A stretch of 64,000 bases of DNA from Eutypa lata (lineage: Eukaryota; Ascomycota; Sordariomycetes; Xylariales; Diatrypaceae), in the NCBI GenBank assembly GCA_022661535.1, contig JAKULF010000007.1:3782001-3846000 (forward strand). Direction: 5' to 3'. The position numbers and the translations under genes are program-made. Shown piece by piece: positions 1-12,026 of this stretch. The notes under the pieces are model-generated. The model made no database searches. It saw only the letters and a program-made list of their open reading frames with translations, and had not been told where the DNA came from. How positions within the stretch are numbered: position 1 is the stretch's first letter; every line of letters begins with the position of its first letter.

Positions 1-2023
1 TGGTGGGGTTGGGATGTTGTATAGTCGAGATACTGTAGCTGTGTAGTCACAATATGCAGCTCTATTCTAGCCAGCTAGCCTCCTCTGCCTCTAGGTTGTT
101 TATGTGGGTTTTGTTCCAACTGAGACAGACCACTAGAGGCATATGTGGAGAAGAGACGGTAGAATCAGGAAGAGGATAGGGATAAGTTAGGTTAGACTAT
201 TTGACTATGTAGCGATGAAACGGATGAAGAACTGGGGAATCTCTGACTCGAATCCTTGTTCGGCAGAGAAATAAGTTCATACACGGGGAGTCTTTCTAAT
301 AATCCCAATCTGCAATTCGTTGTCCAAACCACCAATTCGAGATATGTGGATGGGCAGATAGGAAGAGATGCCAGGCACACGTATTACAGACACCTCTTGC
401 ATACTTACGGATGAGTCTGACAAGGGGCGTGTAATTATGTACGACACAGCAGTCTGTCTGTCTGTCTGTCTGTCTACACCTACATAGGCAGTGCCAGCAG
501 CACGCAAGAGCTGATCCATCCACTTAACGCGTCGACGTGGAGGGCGGCCCATTTTAATTGTCCAGCAAAACAGCGGGAGAAGCAATGATAGGCGTCAACA
601 TGGATGCCCAGGACGTGAAGCGGCAGGGCTCCCATTGGACGAGAACTGCTCTCGGGGATCCTAGTTCGCGACAAAAAACCAGGGTTCGCCGCCGCCGGGA
701 CGTTACCGAGTTGCTTTTGAACGCGTTTTCTTTTCTCTACCTACTTAGGTACATATAACCACTACCACCACACCCCTCCACCCCTCCTCCGGATTCGACG
801 ACAATAGTAGATAATTGCATATGTTGTACTTAAAGATATAATATGAGTCAACGTATTGGAGGTTGCAAGTTACATAGATAATACACATACTTACTTACAT
901 AATTAGCGATACCAATCTTGATGTCATCCATTTTCAAGGAGCTCCTTTACTCCGTACGTACATACCAACTGTAGGTAAGCAAAGCAAAGCATGTAGTCTA
1001 GTTACACTCGCCAGTAACATGCATGCCTTGCATGGCATTCATCCATACCACACCTTGACCGGGAGCACGCAAGACAGCCAGCCGCCTCACTCTTCCACTC
1101 AGCAACTGACGGTCAAGAATCTGAAAGGAAGGGCAGATAGGCAGACAGACAAGCGGCCGGTCCGTCGGTCAAATTTCCTCGACTTAGTAATTAATGATCA
1201 ACTGACTAACAAACTACCAAGAGTCGGCCGGCCCAATGCTGGCAGGGCACGGCGGCACATCGATAATACTATGTAGTTATTTCTATAATAATACTAAAAG
1301 TAAGGCGGTTCGCGCACAGCAGTTTCGGCAAGACAAGCTTTGCCTTACTTATTAACTACATATTTACCCTCTAGTTAGGTAGTTAAGTAACCATATGAGC
1401 TATATTAGGAAGTGGGTGTGACGAAAGAGGCAACCAGCTGGATCCGTATAGCTAGTTAACTAAGTGAATGCATCTCGGAGTCATCACGGTCATGCGTAAT
1501 AGGTAACACAAGAATTAAAATACCATACACATAGTCGCTCGCATATCAGCCCTGAGTCAGCGCTGCGATTTCATTGGCCAATTCGAAGGGGGGGAGCATC
1601 TTTCCACGGGGATGGATCATGCTTGGCCTCAGATCCTCGGCCTTTCTTCTATCGGAAATGATGTGAGGCGTCGTCGTAAGTTTTAAGGTATCTATGTAAG
1701 GTGTCTGGCGTGATGCGTGATGTATGTATGAGCAATTCGTCATGATAGTCATGAGAAAGACAGAGAAAGAACGAAAAAAAAGAGACGGAGCGGAGTCCGA
1801 GCGCAATGCAAGTGATTTGTTGTAGCCCTATCTATAAAATTCCTCTAGGCAAGCTAATAACTACCAGTAATAACTAAAAAAGACCCCGTCGTCACACATG
1901 ATTACTATGGCATTCCCTGTTTATCGTACATGATGATACCGCGCGCGAGCCTCACGGCCCGTTAAAAATGGGGCCACGCTACATACCTAGTAGCTCGTCC
2001 CGTCGCCAGTCATTGATACCCAG
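1..2023. other. Intergenic region without a recognisable gene
   Basis: I see no ORF with family resemblance or convincing codon use. The stretch holds a short CTGT tetranucleotide repeat at about 450-475 and many dispersed TAGGTA/TACGTA-like words, which recur in all the intergenic DNA of this window. The last part lies downstream of the minus-strand gene ending at 2024 and is probably its 3' UTR. Confidence 0.6.
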
Positions 2024-3772
2024 CTAGACTTCGCCCCAGCTCCCCATGGGATTAGTCGTAGCGATGAGGGACCCAGTCCCGACAGAACCGCCGATGTCCC
2101 AGTAGTGCCGGGACGAGCTGCTGCTCTTCCTCACTGAGCGCCGCGTGCTCTGACTGGCGCAGCTCGACGCCGGCCGGAAAATCACCGGACTGCTGCTGGA
2201 GGGCGTGGCGGTTGCCTTGAAGTTGCGCCTCTCCACCGCAGGGCGCGACCTCGCCACGAGGGGATGGTGTTGACGCACCCGAGCAGCCTTGGCGGCCGCA
2301 TCTTGCGCACTGCTACCCGAGGGCGTGCTGAAATGGGGATTTGCAGATCCCCCGCCCGTGCCACCGAGCCGCGGCATGAACCGCGACCGAAGATAACGGA
2401 AAACAAGTCTGATGTCCAGATCCTGTTCCCACTCTTCTTGGGTGAACGCTGCTGTGCCGCTACTCTCGATAGGTTCTTGTGCACCGGTATGAGCAGAGCT
2501 GTGGGACGCTCGTCGTTGCGCGATGTCTATTGGTCGTATCTGAGTGCCGACGGTTGGCTGAAATTCGGGCATAGCAATTGACGAATCGTTGGTGTTCTCG
2601 TTTTGTTTAACGTCATTCATGGCCTCAGGAATCGAAGGCAGACCAGCGTATGGAATAGGCATCTGCTGCACTCGGGTGAAAGTTGAAAACGCACCCGGAT
2701 GATCTGAAAGTTGATGTATGAGTAGGCCAAGCTCTTTGGCCACTCTCTCCAGCATTTTGAGCTGCCAGGTGGGGTCCGTTGCATTTTCTACAGCGGTAGG
2801 TTTGTGTTGGTGTGGGGGCTGTTTGGCTGAGGCCTTTGGTGTTGAAGAGAGCTCCTCTTCGTCGGGCAGCGATTCACCAAACAGTACCCCAAGCATTTTG
2901 TCGTCAATCCCCAAGATGTCGCGAACGACTTTGCGAGTAATCCGCCCCCAAATGCTTCCACGTTCGCTTTCGAGATCGCTCGCATTCTGGTCATGCCACT
3001 CGTTCCCTTGGTCTTCTTTGTCGTCCGTGCTCAATGCCGCCGGTGCATTCTCCTCCGCTCTATGAGCTGTGCTGATACCTGATCTGCTGGCGTTTGACCG
3101 CCGTTGTCTTCTTGTTTCCTTTTGGATTTCCTCTAAGAGAAGTCGACTCTGTTCTAATCTCCACGCTTCTATTCTATGCATCTTATCCATGTGCTGAGCT
3201 TCTTCATCTTCTAATTGCGCCTGCGCTATTTCGAAGCTTTCGCGTCGCCGCTTCACCCGACGAGGGTTATATTGTTCAAATGCATAAAGTCTATCCTGTG
3301 CATCGGGACCCATCCCCTCTTGCTCCAGTCGGAATGACCCGAGCCCATCGTGGGCGGGCACGACTGGCGCATTATGCTGAGGGGTCTGGGGTGAACTGAA
3401 GAAATTCGGGGTGGAACGGAACTCTGGTAGGTGACTATCGAGGCTGTCTAATTCGGCGTCTTCGTCTTCGTCTAGCACGTCGATCAAGCCAGCAGAGCGA
3501 TGTTGTCCAACGCTAAAATCCGACCGTGCGGGAGTATTTACGCTTCCGATAGCACTCACTTGTGAGCGACCAGGTGTTATATCGCTCCTATGGGTGGAGG
3601 TTAGGTATGAAGAAGCTGTACCGGCATCTGTCGGTGGTGAAAATAGCACCCATGTCTGAGAATCCTCGACAGGCTGAGAGCCCTGTTGAGGGAGACTGGG
3701 AGCATTTTGGTCGTCCGATGTGGGACGGAAGACCCGCTGCGTGGCTTGGCGTGCTGGTTGCTGAAAGGCCAT
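2024..3772 (-). CDS. Conserved fungal protein of unknown function, 582 aa
   Basis: One uninterrupted 582-codon frame starts at the ATG at 3772 and ends with TAG at 2024-2026. The N-terminal third is polar and Ser/Pro/Gln-rich and probably disordered. A strongly charged segment follows at about residues 170-235 (basic RRVKRRRES, then Glu/Gln-rich), likely a helix or coiled coil that could include a nuclear localisation signal. Two ordered-looking blocks come next: one around VVRDILGIDDKMLGVLFGE (about 280-300) and one around LERVAKELGLLIHQLSDHPG (about 345-365). Near the C-terminus, EEWEQDLDIRLVFRYLRSRF precedes a Ser-rich tail. The pattern of ordered islands in disorder suggests a conserved Pezizomycotina protein, but I recognise no named domain and assign no function. 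An upstream exon cannot be excluded. Confidence 0.75.
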   Translation of the reverse strand: MAFQQPARQATQRVFRPTSDDQNAPSLPQQGSQPVEDSQTWVLFSPPTDAGTASSYLTSTHRSDITPGRSQVSAIGSVNTPARSDFSVGQHRSAGLIDVLDEDEDAELDSLDSHLPEFRSTPNFFSSPQTPQHNAPVVPAHDGLGSFRLEQEGMGPDAQDRLYAFEQYNPRRVKRRRESFEIAQAQLEDEEAQHMDKMHRIEAWRLEQSRLLLEEIQKETRRQRRSNASRSGISTAHRAEENAPAALSTDDKEDQGNEWHDQNASDLESERGSIWGRITRKVVRDILGIDDKMLGVLFGESLPDEEELSSTPKASAKQPPHQHKPTAVENATDPTWQLKMLERVAKELGLLIHQLSDHPGAFSTFTRVQQMPIPYAGLPSIPEAMNDVKQNENTNDSSIAMPEFQPTVGTQIRPIDIAQRRASHSSAHTGAQEPIESSGTAAFTQEEWEQDLDIRLVFRYLRSRFMPRLGGTGGGSANPHFSTPSGSSAQDAAAKAARVRQHHPLVARSRPAVERRNFKATATPSSSSPVIFRPASSCASQSTRRSVRKSSSSSRHYWDIGGSVGTGSLIATTNPMGSWGEV

Positions 3773-5747
3773 TTCGGATGCCGTGTTGAGGGAATGAACG
3801 AGGCTGTCACGAAAAGTTGTCCAACTGGGAACACCAGCCCAGAGGGAGAAGGTGTGCTAATAACTAAATAGACCACGACCAAATGACGAATTCTATGAAA
3901 ACTTGAGAGCAAGCTTTTTTTAGAAGTTTCTATGCTCGAGTCCAATAACAATATAAGAAGCAATGCTATCAGGGCTGTGACGCTTAATAAAAAAGGCTGA
4001 GTGGTATAAAGTGGTAATTGAACTGATGATGCTGACTGTACCGCCGTCTATCGGCAGAGCAAGTATAGCTTAAACTGAATGGGGATTAGGTATACTAGTC
4101 TAGCGGGCGGGATGACCGATTGGAGATATTAACTAAGATGCGCCAGGTGTGTGAGAGAGATATGAGGATGTGTAAGAGAAGTCGAAGAAGAGAAAACGGG
4201 AAAAGGAGAAGAGGGTTGTAGTTGAAGGGAAATCGATGCAAGGTGGGATGCAGGTTAACGTTAGGTCTGGTGTCACAATGTCTCCAGTCTCTATATGATG
4301 TCGCGTGTACTTCCTAGGAGGCGGGAGGTTTGTTGCTTGACTCGGAGAGGTTTAGCCCCACCAAGACCAAGACCCAGCGATCAAGATAAACAAGCTGATA
4401 AGGATATTGATGATGTGATGGGGAGAAGCTGAGTGAGGAGGGACAACTGGCAATCGTTTCACTAGTCTGTCTTTGGGGCACTAGAGAAGACCAGTTCCAA
4501 ACCGATTCCAAAATGAATAGAGAAATACCTAGTTACTTTTGACTACGTAGGACATACTACGTAGTAGGATTCCGTAAAGTCATCGTCTTCGGATCGGGAG
4601 TCCTCTCTTTGTAAGAGGTATTATACATACAAAATGCATCCAGCTTTCTAGGGAAGCGGCGCTTACCAACAACAATAACTCAATAGCCAATCCAGCATCG
4701 AGGACCCTGAAGTTATTAAGAAGGTACATGGTAGGATCCATCCAACCACGCCCAATGTTCATGTTGTCAGAGCTGTCTGGCTGTCCAGCAGTAGATGATA
4801 GGCGGTGCTACCCAAGAATAACAGGCGATGATTGATAACAGCTGACCCACCGCGACGGGACTGGACGGTATGTACCCTGTACTGGTATGTACGCTTAGCT
4901 CGCCGCCACCCTTCTCGCATGAAGCGATTCCAAATTCGACATCAGAAAAAAGGGGACGAGGGAGATATACTCCGTACCTCGTATGAAACAAAAAATCTAG
5001 AAGCCTAGGAACAGGCCATTCAACGTTTCAATTCATAATCACTCAACGGAAGAAGTGCCGTGTGGATTCGTAGATACTTCAAAAGGGACCGAAGACATTG
5101 ATTGTAGTAGTCAGTACTTTGTAGTATACCTATATATAGAACTCCCAATTTGCAAGATGGTAAGATTGGCAGTTATTAATCCAAAAGGCACCTGCATTTC
5201 CAATAGCTATGTAGAAATATGTAGGTATATTCACCTACATTATACCAGCCCACACGTGACTCCACCTGACAAGCATCTATTCCATACCATCGAGCGTCAA
5301 TAGACAGGTTCACCTGAACTTCCAGGTCCTGTACCACGTGGCCGTCTCTCGAGATCACCTACATACATACCTAAGGTGGATTTACGGCACGGCTGTAACC
5401 CAAATACAGCAGGGCAAGGTGTGCTGTCACAATGTTTCAGCCCTAGTTGTATATGCCACGCAGGCAGTTCATTCTTCATTCACTATCTAGGTAGTCTAGT
5501 GGATGTTACTTAGGGGCTGTGTGCTACGACTTGTCTCTATAAAGCATCCGGCGTTTAACATGATGCAGTCAATATCGAAATCATGCATAGTCATCAAACG
5601 AGCGTTATGTCATAGCAAAAGTAATCATGAGATTCATGGTGCAAATGCAATGTCCGTATTGACTGCCAAACAACAGTGCTATGGTAAACCGATTATACGC
5701 CAGTCCTCAACCCTGATATGCTTCTTTGCATCGTCATAGCCAACCAT
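3773..5747. other. Intergenic region between the unknown gene and RPL10
   Basis: No gene is visible. The first few hundred bases are the likely promoter and 5' leader of the minus-strand 582-aa gene. A purine-rich stretch lies at about 4140-4240. The small frames here have no family resemblance and atypical composition. The last part is the 3' side of RPL10. Confidence 0.55.
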
Positions 5748-6762
5748 TTAAGCCTCGGCGAAAGCCTCGGGGAAACGCTTCATGTTGCTCTTGAGGCTAC
5801 CGTGGTTGGTGAGGAACTGAACGTAAGCACCATCGACCTTGACGTGACCAGCAGCCTTCTTCTCCAAGTACTCCTCGCGGCGGAGAGGGGTGAAGCCCCA
5901 GTTCTTGGAGATGATGATCTTTTGTCGGCCAGGGAACTTGTACTGGGATCGTCGGAGAGACTCAAGAGCGTGGCCACGGTCTAAAGGGACATTTCGTCAG
6001 CTTTGAGGAACAATATGGTGATGAAGTGATATTGGAATGGTAATTAAATGATGTCATGATCAGCGGGGTTTACTTACTGGAGTCACGGGTTCGCAGGCTC
6101 ATGATGATCTGGCCGATGTTGACACGGGCGACAGTGCCGTTGGGCTTGCCCCAGGCACCACGCATACCAGTCTGCAGTCTATCGGCACCAGCGCACGACA
6201 ACATCTTGTTGATACGGACGACATGGTAAGGGTGGGCGCGGACACGGAGATGGAAACCTTCCTTTCCGGTGTTCTTGACCATGTACTTGTTGGCGCAAAT
6301 ACGGGCAGCTTCGAGAGCCTCGGAGCTCAGCTGCTCATACTCGTTGGAGACGAGGTGGACGCAGAGAGGGAAGTCATCAACCTTGGCACGCTTGCGGCCC
6401 AGATCGAAGATTCGGATCTTGGGGTCGGGGACACCACGGTTGAACCGGGACTTAGGATACGGCTAGATAATTATAAACGTTAGCAACACATAATTCTATC
6501 TAAATTTTCTCTTTCGGATTTCGAGATTTATTTTATAGCGCAGAGGTTCGAAGGCAGAATATCGAAAGCGCGGGCTTCTTCAAGTGCGATGAAGGTCATT
6601 CGTGGTGGAAAGCATCGCAATGCGAAGGCCACAAATTTCAAAGTGGAATTTCGTCAAATTGACAATATTTGGTGGGTTTCTTCATTAAAAGAAAAAAAAG
6701 TTATCAATCGAGCTTACCTTGTTCTTGCAGTATCGGTAACATCTCGCGGGACGACGTGCCAT
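5748..6762 (-). CDS. rpl10: 60S ribosomal protein L10 (uL16)
   Basis: This is the large-subunit protein uL16, which sits near the peptidyl-transferase centre and P-site tRNA and is loaded late in 60S maturation. Three exons read 6762-6718, 6462-6078 and 5980-5748, giving 220 aa, the normal family length. Exon 1 encodes [15 protein letters not shown] and ends at GTAAGC. Exon 2 resumes with [20 protein letters not shown], which is diagnostic. It includes [20 protein letters not shown] and continues to the MSLRTRDS region, where the codon is split by an intron with a GTAAGT donor. Exon 3 contains [20 protein letters not shown]. The flexible uL16 P-site loop falls in exon 2. It is transcribed divergently from RPL30 across a 527 bp spacer. 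Identification is very secure. Confidence 0.97.
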
Positions 6763-7289
6763 CTTGACTGATTTTCTGTTGAATCTGTCGTAATGTAGTT
6801 GTTGTTGGTTGGAGATGAATTGATGATGTCGACAGGGCCCTCGTCGGTTTTCAAGACTTGAAAGAAGGCGACCAAGGTTGGGAAATCCCTAAGCTTGATT
6901 GATTTCTAAGCACGGAAACGGAGTCACTTCCAGAGGATTGTGGCAGTGGCGGACAGATTGATCTAGCCGATTGGCCCGTGCTTTTAGTGGCTAATGGGTG
7001 AATTTTTGTCCAAATGAGTAAGAATAGAGGGGCTGATTAGGGCTAACTAGCGATTTTCCCATTTTGTGCCCACTATCAGAAACGAACTCTTTTAAGCCAA
7101 TAATAATTCATTAATGGATAAAGTAGTGGGTACCTACTACGAACTATTGGAGTTGCAACCACTACACATTTTTCCCTACCTCTCAAGAAGGAAATAAAAA
7201 ATTAACTTGTTTGATTTCTCCTTCTTCCAACGACACAACAATCGCCCAACGCCAAACGAGAGTCGACGACAAGCACATAATCAATCACA
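6763..7289. promoter_or_regulatory. Shared divergent promoter of RPL10 and RPL30
   Basis: These 527 bases separate the two divergent ribosomal-protein start codons and contain no ORF of note. At 7037-7044 lies TTAGGGCT, whose reverse complement AGCCCTAA matches the ARCCCTAA box bound by the telomere-repeat factor Tbf1, which is linked to ribosomal-protein promoters in several ascomycetes. A pyrimidine-rich stretch (about 7170-7235) precedes the RPL30 start. That the box drives both genes is an inference. Confidence 0.6.
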
Positions 7290-7934
7290 ATGGCCCCCAA
7301 GAAGAACAAGAAGGATGCCAACAGCATCAACTCCCGTCTGGCTCTTGTACGTTTAAAACCTCAACGTAGCGCTTAGCAGCTATCCGTCAAACAAATTCCC
7401 CAAGGACGAGATACTAACCGGGGCACATTATATAGGTCATGAAATCTGGCAAGGTCACTCTGGGATATAAGTCGACTCTCAAGGCCCTCCGTGGTGGAAA
7501 GGCCAAGCTGGTCATCATTGCTGGCAACACTCCTCCCCTCCGCAAGTCCGAGCTTGAGTACTACTCTATGCTGTCGAAGGCCCCTGTGCACCACTTCAGC
7601 GGAACCAACGTACGTGTTTGAGAACCCCTCATTCCTATAATAGCGTTGTTTTTTACTTGACCAGCGGACTTTATGTCCGTTTTTGGTCTACCCTGCGAAA
7701 AAGTCTACATCAGACTTTGGAGGGTAATTCAGTTGGCTAACTCGTCTTCCTATACAGATTGAACTCGGAACTGCCTGGTATGTGACCACGCCGCCGAATA
7801 CTGGCCTGCAATAAATATCCCCATAGAAACGATCTCGAACTAACACACAATATAGTGGTAAACTCTTCCGAACTTCGACCCTCGCTATCCTGGATGCTGG
7901 TGACAGTGATATCCTTGCCGACCAGCAATCCTAA
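7290..7934 (+). CDS. rpl30: 60S ribosomal protein L30 (eL30)
   Basis: This large-subunit protein is a compact alpha/beta RNA-binding protein that in yeast also represses splicing of its own transcript. Four exons, 7290-7346, 7436-7609, 7758-7777 and 7856-7934, give 109 aa, the family norm. Exon 1 encodes [19 protein letters not shown]. Exon 2 has [40 protein letters not shown] and the [17 protein letters not shown] end. Exon 3 is only 20 nt and encodes IELGTA plus two bases of a Cys codon. Exon 4 gives [20 protein letters not shown]. All introns have GT-AG ends, and intron 1 carries ATACTAACC as branch site. Three introns in so short a gene are notable. It is divergent from RPL10. Confidence 0.97.
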
Positions 7935-9846
7935 ACGAGACATGACATCCCTCTTGCAAGGCGTTCGGGCTCATGGTACGGGTAAGATGCAGATCGCATC
8001 TGGTTGACCAACCAAAAAGGAGGCGGCCGGTTTATATTTTGCATCATATATAAGATGCTTCAGCGCAGTTGCGCTTAGGATTACTCTAAATAGTAGTCGA
8101 ATAGTCCAATGCGTTGTACTGGCCTAGACAGATCCCGTTTTCGGGCAAAGAACAAGTGATACCCCCAAGGGAGACTCGTTTACTCATGATTCAAACATGT
8201 GAAAATTGTGAAGTGATATAATCGTTTTGTCTTTGAGCACTGAGCTCCTACGCGCATGTAATCATTACCAGAATTCCTTGCCACCCAGACTACATGTTAG
8301 TATCATTAACTGTCATCACCATTCCTAACTAGTTCTATAGGAAATGTTAACTAGCTTCTCTTAACCCCATATCTAACGTCACGACTCAACAGTAAAGGCA
8401 AACAAGTCCTCACCAGAAGCCATGATCTGGTAATTATGTGTGAACATATGCTCTTGTCTCCATCAGCATCACCTTCCGTTGTTCCTATCCTGGATGAGCA
8501 GATATAATCTATCGATATTATAGCACAACCGTACCAGCTACCTATCATCAGAGGCAGGTAGGTGGTTTGGTCCTTACCCGTGGTCGGGAATCTACCGTAT
8601 GAAGAGGAAGATATGTTCCGTTGACATATGTACGCGGGCACTACGTCAGTAACGATTTGTCTGATTATGAAGATACGAATATAACAACATTACCAACAAC
8701 TCCCTCATGATATACCTATCCCATCATCCTTATCACAACCATTCCGACGAACACCCTCGATTTCATACGATACAATCTAAGGGTCGGAGCAACATTACTA
8801 TTGGGTAACTTCAAGCTTGCAACCAAAGATATATTCAAGAGTTGTTCATTCCCCCTTGGTTTTAATGCATGGTGTCGTTATAAGCGCCATCGTGGGCTTC
8901 GACGATGCTGCCTTGACCTACGAAAATACCCAAATTTGAGTATGTTACGTATCTCATTCTACGTAGTAGAAGTAGATGACATTTTAAGAATGAGATTCAC
9001 TACATATTCCTATAATGAATAGGTCAAAGCCAAACCAATAAATTCCAAGCAGGGGGGACCGAGAACACTATATTTGGAAAGGTCCGGTCCCCTCCGGCGC
9101 CGCCTTGCAATCTCCGAAGCTCGATTGAGACGGAGCCACCAAGCTGTAAATGGCCACAGCGCCGGTTTGGGTCAACTCACACACACTCTCGATTTTGATA
9201 TGTTGGCAATTCACACGATGACTTAAAAACGGGTTCCCCTCTCCCTTCTTGCGGCCGAAGACCTCAGAGACGCAGAGGCCAATCATCATACTACCACATA
9301 TGGTATTCTAGAACATAGTAAGTAGTGCGGTATATCGTTACGACAAGCATGCTCTATTAGGGGTAGTTCATGTTGAGGGTTAGCCCCCTCCCTCTCTCCG
9401 TCCTAGTGGGGCTTCATGCTTTACCCCATATGGACCGACAAAGCAAGCAAGCGCATGAACATTCGTCTTCTCATTTCGGATTGGCACCAAACATCCACGC
9501 GCGAGCCTTCTCTTCTCTGTTTGGTGGAAATGGCACGAACACTCACCCCTGGGCTACCACGCCGAAGGCGGTCCACAAGTGACCAGCTAGTTGGAACGGA
9601 TTATCCGGAACGGACCGATGAACTAAAACCGAATGGCTTCGGCCAGCATCATCCGAACTTGTCTACGTACTAGTTAGCTATCACATGAAGACCTCCATGG
9701 ACCCTGTGGATGGACAGATGCTTCGAGACCCTTAGAACGTCTCTATAACTAACCAGGTATATCGCGCTATCAAGAGGGGGGACGCCACGGAGATGAAGGG
9801 GCAAAGCGACACCTCATGCATTGGGATAGCTGCTTACTTACTTGGT
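7935..9846. other. Intergenic region without a recognisable gene
   Basis: Nothing in this 1.9 kb has family resemblance. The first part is the RPL30 3' side. The frames at 8351-8641, 9068-9289 and 9370-9673 overlap on both strands and look random. Confidence 0.55.
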
Positions 9847-9853
9847 TATATAA
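9847..9853 (+). promoter_or_regulatory. Probable TATA box of the rhamnogalacturonan lyase gene
   Basis: TATATAA lies 73 bases upstream of the lyase ATG at 9926, a plausible core-promoter distance for an inducible secreted-enzyme gene. Assigned from position and sequence only. Confidence 0.4.
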
Positions 9854-9925
9854 TGTAGACGGTTTCCTGTTTCGTAGCTCTACCTGGCGATCGCACACCG
9901 CACACAGCGTCATCACTCGTTCAAG

Positions 9926-12026
9926 ATGCTGCTTCTCACGGTGCTGTTCTCTCTTTTGCTCTGGCCCTCGACGGTGCTAGCCGCTTGGGGCTACACGGAT
10001 GATGGGTCGAACTATGTCATCGATTCCGGCTCCAAGCTTGTCATCAAGGTCAGCAAGTCTACGGGTGATATGACCTCGATCAAGTGTAAGTAAGCAAGCA
10101 AGCAAGCAAGCATATCATAGCCGATAACAGCTTTTGCGTCCTCTTTTTCACGGATCCCTCTTTTCCCCGTTAATAATAGTATGTAACTTAGACAATGGCG
10201 TGGAATACAACGGCTACGACGGGAAGAACAGCCACGTGGAGTCCGGACTAGGCGCCAGCACGGTGGCGATCCAGCAGTTCACCGACCCCTACGTGATCAA
10301 GGTCACGGTGACGCACGGCACTCTGAAGCACTACCTCTTCGTGCGGTACGGGAACAACAACGTCTACATCTTCACCAACAAGGCCGACGACTCCGTCACG
10401 GTGCAGCGCTACATCGTGCGCATCCCCGGCGGCATCTTCGGCAGCGACCCCGACGCCGACACCGATTGGATCCCGTCCGGCGCCAGCACGGTGGAAGCCT
10501 CGGATGTGAATGAGGATGACGGCACTGGGCACACCTACAGCAAGCACTACTCGGGCTTGCAGTACGGCCGCGTCATGGACTGTAAGTGGGAAAGGAGTCG
10601 CCATGGGCTAATCATTCAAGCGGTATAATGCTAACATCATGACTACCTATAGTCGACTATGTGGGCTACACCACAGACTCGGTTGGACTCTATATGATCC
10701 GGTCAAACCACGAGAAGGCATCTGGGGGTCCGTTCTTCCGCTCTCTTCAGCGCCGTGGCGGATCTGGTGGTATTGATCTCTACGACATCTATTACTACAA
10801 CATGGGTGAGTGACCCTGCTCCATCGATCGCTCTGTAGTCACTACAGCAAGAAGAACTCGATAGCTGATACACCCCATAGGACACACCGACGTCATGAGA
10901 CTTGGATTACAGGGGCCTAGCGTCCTCAGCTTCACGGATGGAGGAGCGCCGAACAACGCGCTTTTCGCTCGCAAAGCGGACTGGAGTTGGTTCGATAGCC
11001 TGGGTGTAAGCAAACCCCCTCATTTCTATTATTATCTTTTATTATTTGTTGTATTTTGGTTTTTACGTGCGTAAAGATAGCTAAGACATGTTCGGACTGT
11101 AGATCGACGGCTGGGTCCCATCAAGCGGCCGTGGGTACGTGGCGGGAGTTGGCTTGAAGAATATGAAGTCCGGCTATACATACGTCGTCTGGCTGAAGAA
11201 CGACGCCGCCCAGTATTGGACCACAGCCGCGAGTTCGGGCGGTGCTTGGAAAATCGAGAAAGTGCTGCCGGGGACTTACACACTGAATGTGTTTAAAGGG
11301 GTGGGTTATACCTTTATTTATCATCCAATGAAAGAAATTCGGATGACTGCGTTAAGCCTTGCTTGCAGTGTTTGAAGGGGTTTTTTCTAATAACATCGAT
11401 AGGAACTCGAAGTGCACACCAGCAGCGTGACGGTGAGCGCGGGTGCCGGGGCGGCCGTGAACACGATCACGGTATCCGACCCCTCGGACGTGACGGCGAT
11501 CTGGCGCATCGGCGAGTGGGACGGGACGCCGAGGGGGTTCCTGAACTTCGGGGACACGCCCATGAAGCCGACGTACATGCACCCGTCGGACAGCCGGCTG
11601 GCGGACTGGGACGCGGCCAACTACATCGTGGGGACGTCGGCGGCGTCCAGCTTCCCGGGCTACATCTTCCAGGACATCAACAACAACCACGTCGTCTACT
11701 TCAAGCTGACGCAGGCGCAGCTGGCCGCCGCCCACACCGTCCGCATCGGCGTCACCGAGGGCTACATCGGGGGCCGGCCGAAGATCACCGTCAACTCTTG
11801 GGACGGCGGCGCGACGCCCGCTATCGGTCAGGCGAGCACGAGAAGCTTGACCGTGGGTACCTATCGTGGCAATAATGTTATGCTTACTTGGGATGTGCCG
11901 GCTAGCGCGTGGAAGCAGAGCACTTCGGAGTGGCAGACCCTCACTATTACGGTCATCACGGGCAGTAGCGGGTCTGGTGGGTTTTTGAGCGGTGCTGTTA
12001 GCATTGATTGCGTAGACATGATATGA
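9926..12026 (+). CDS. Secreted rhamnogalacturonan lyase, polysaccharide lyase family 4
   Basis: It would cleave the rhamnose-galacturonate backbone of pectic rhamnogalacturonan I outside the cell by beta-elimination. Six exons read 9926-10085, 10192-10581, 10653-10805, 10881-11005, 11103-11300 and 11403-12026, giving 549 aa, close to fungal RglA-type enzymes. A signal peptide MLLLTVLFSLLLWPSTVLA precedes AWGYTDDGSNYVIDSGS. The catalytic domain contains IYYYNMGHTDVMRLGLQGPS and a family-typical SNHEKASGGPFFR segment near residue 203. After it come a small beta domain, with PGTYTLNVFKGELEV spanning the exon 5/6 junction, and a C-terminal carbohydrate-binding-like domain (IGEWDGTPRGFLN onward), the usual three-domain order. 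Intron 1 begins with GTAAGT fused to an AAGC repeat. Exons 2 and 6 are markedly GC-rich. The gene appears intact. Confidence 0.93.
10086..10191 (+). repeat. AAGC tetranucleotide repeat at the start of lyase intron 1
   Basis: The intron opens GTAAGTAAGCAAGCAAGCAA and carries on with further copies, so the 5' splice site is fused to a microsatellite. Length changes here would leave the reading frame intact. Confidence 0.75.

Noticed and set aside
10248..10604. Long ORFs antisense to the lyase (also at 11352-12086)
   Set aside because: They mirror GC-rich codons of a clearly identified gene; composition (Val/Ala/Arg/Asp) is typical of antisense shadows.
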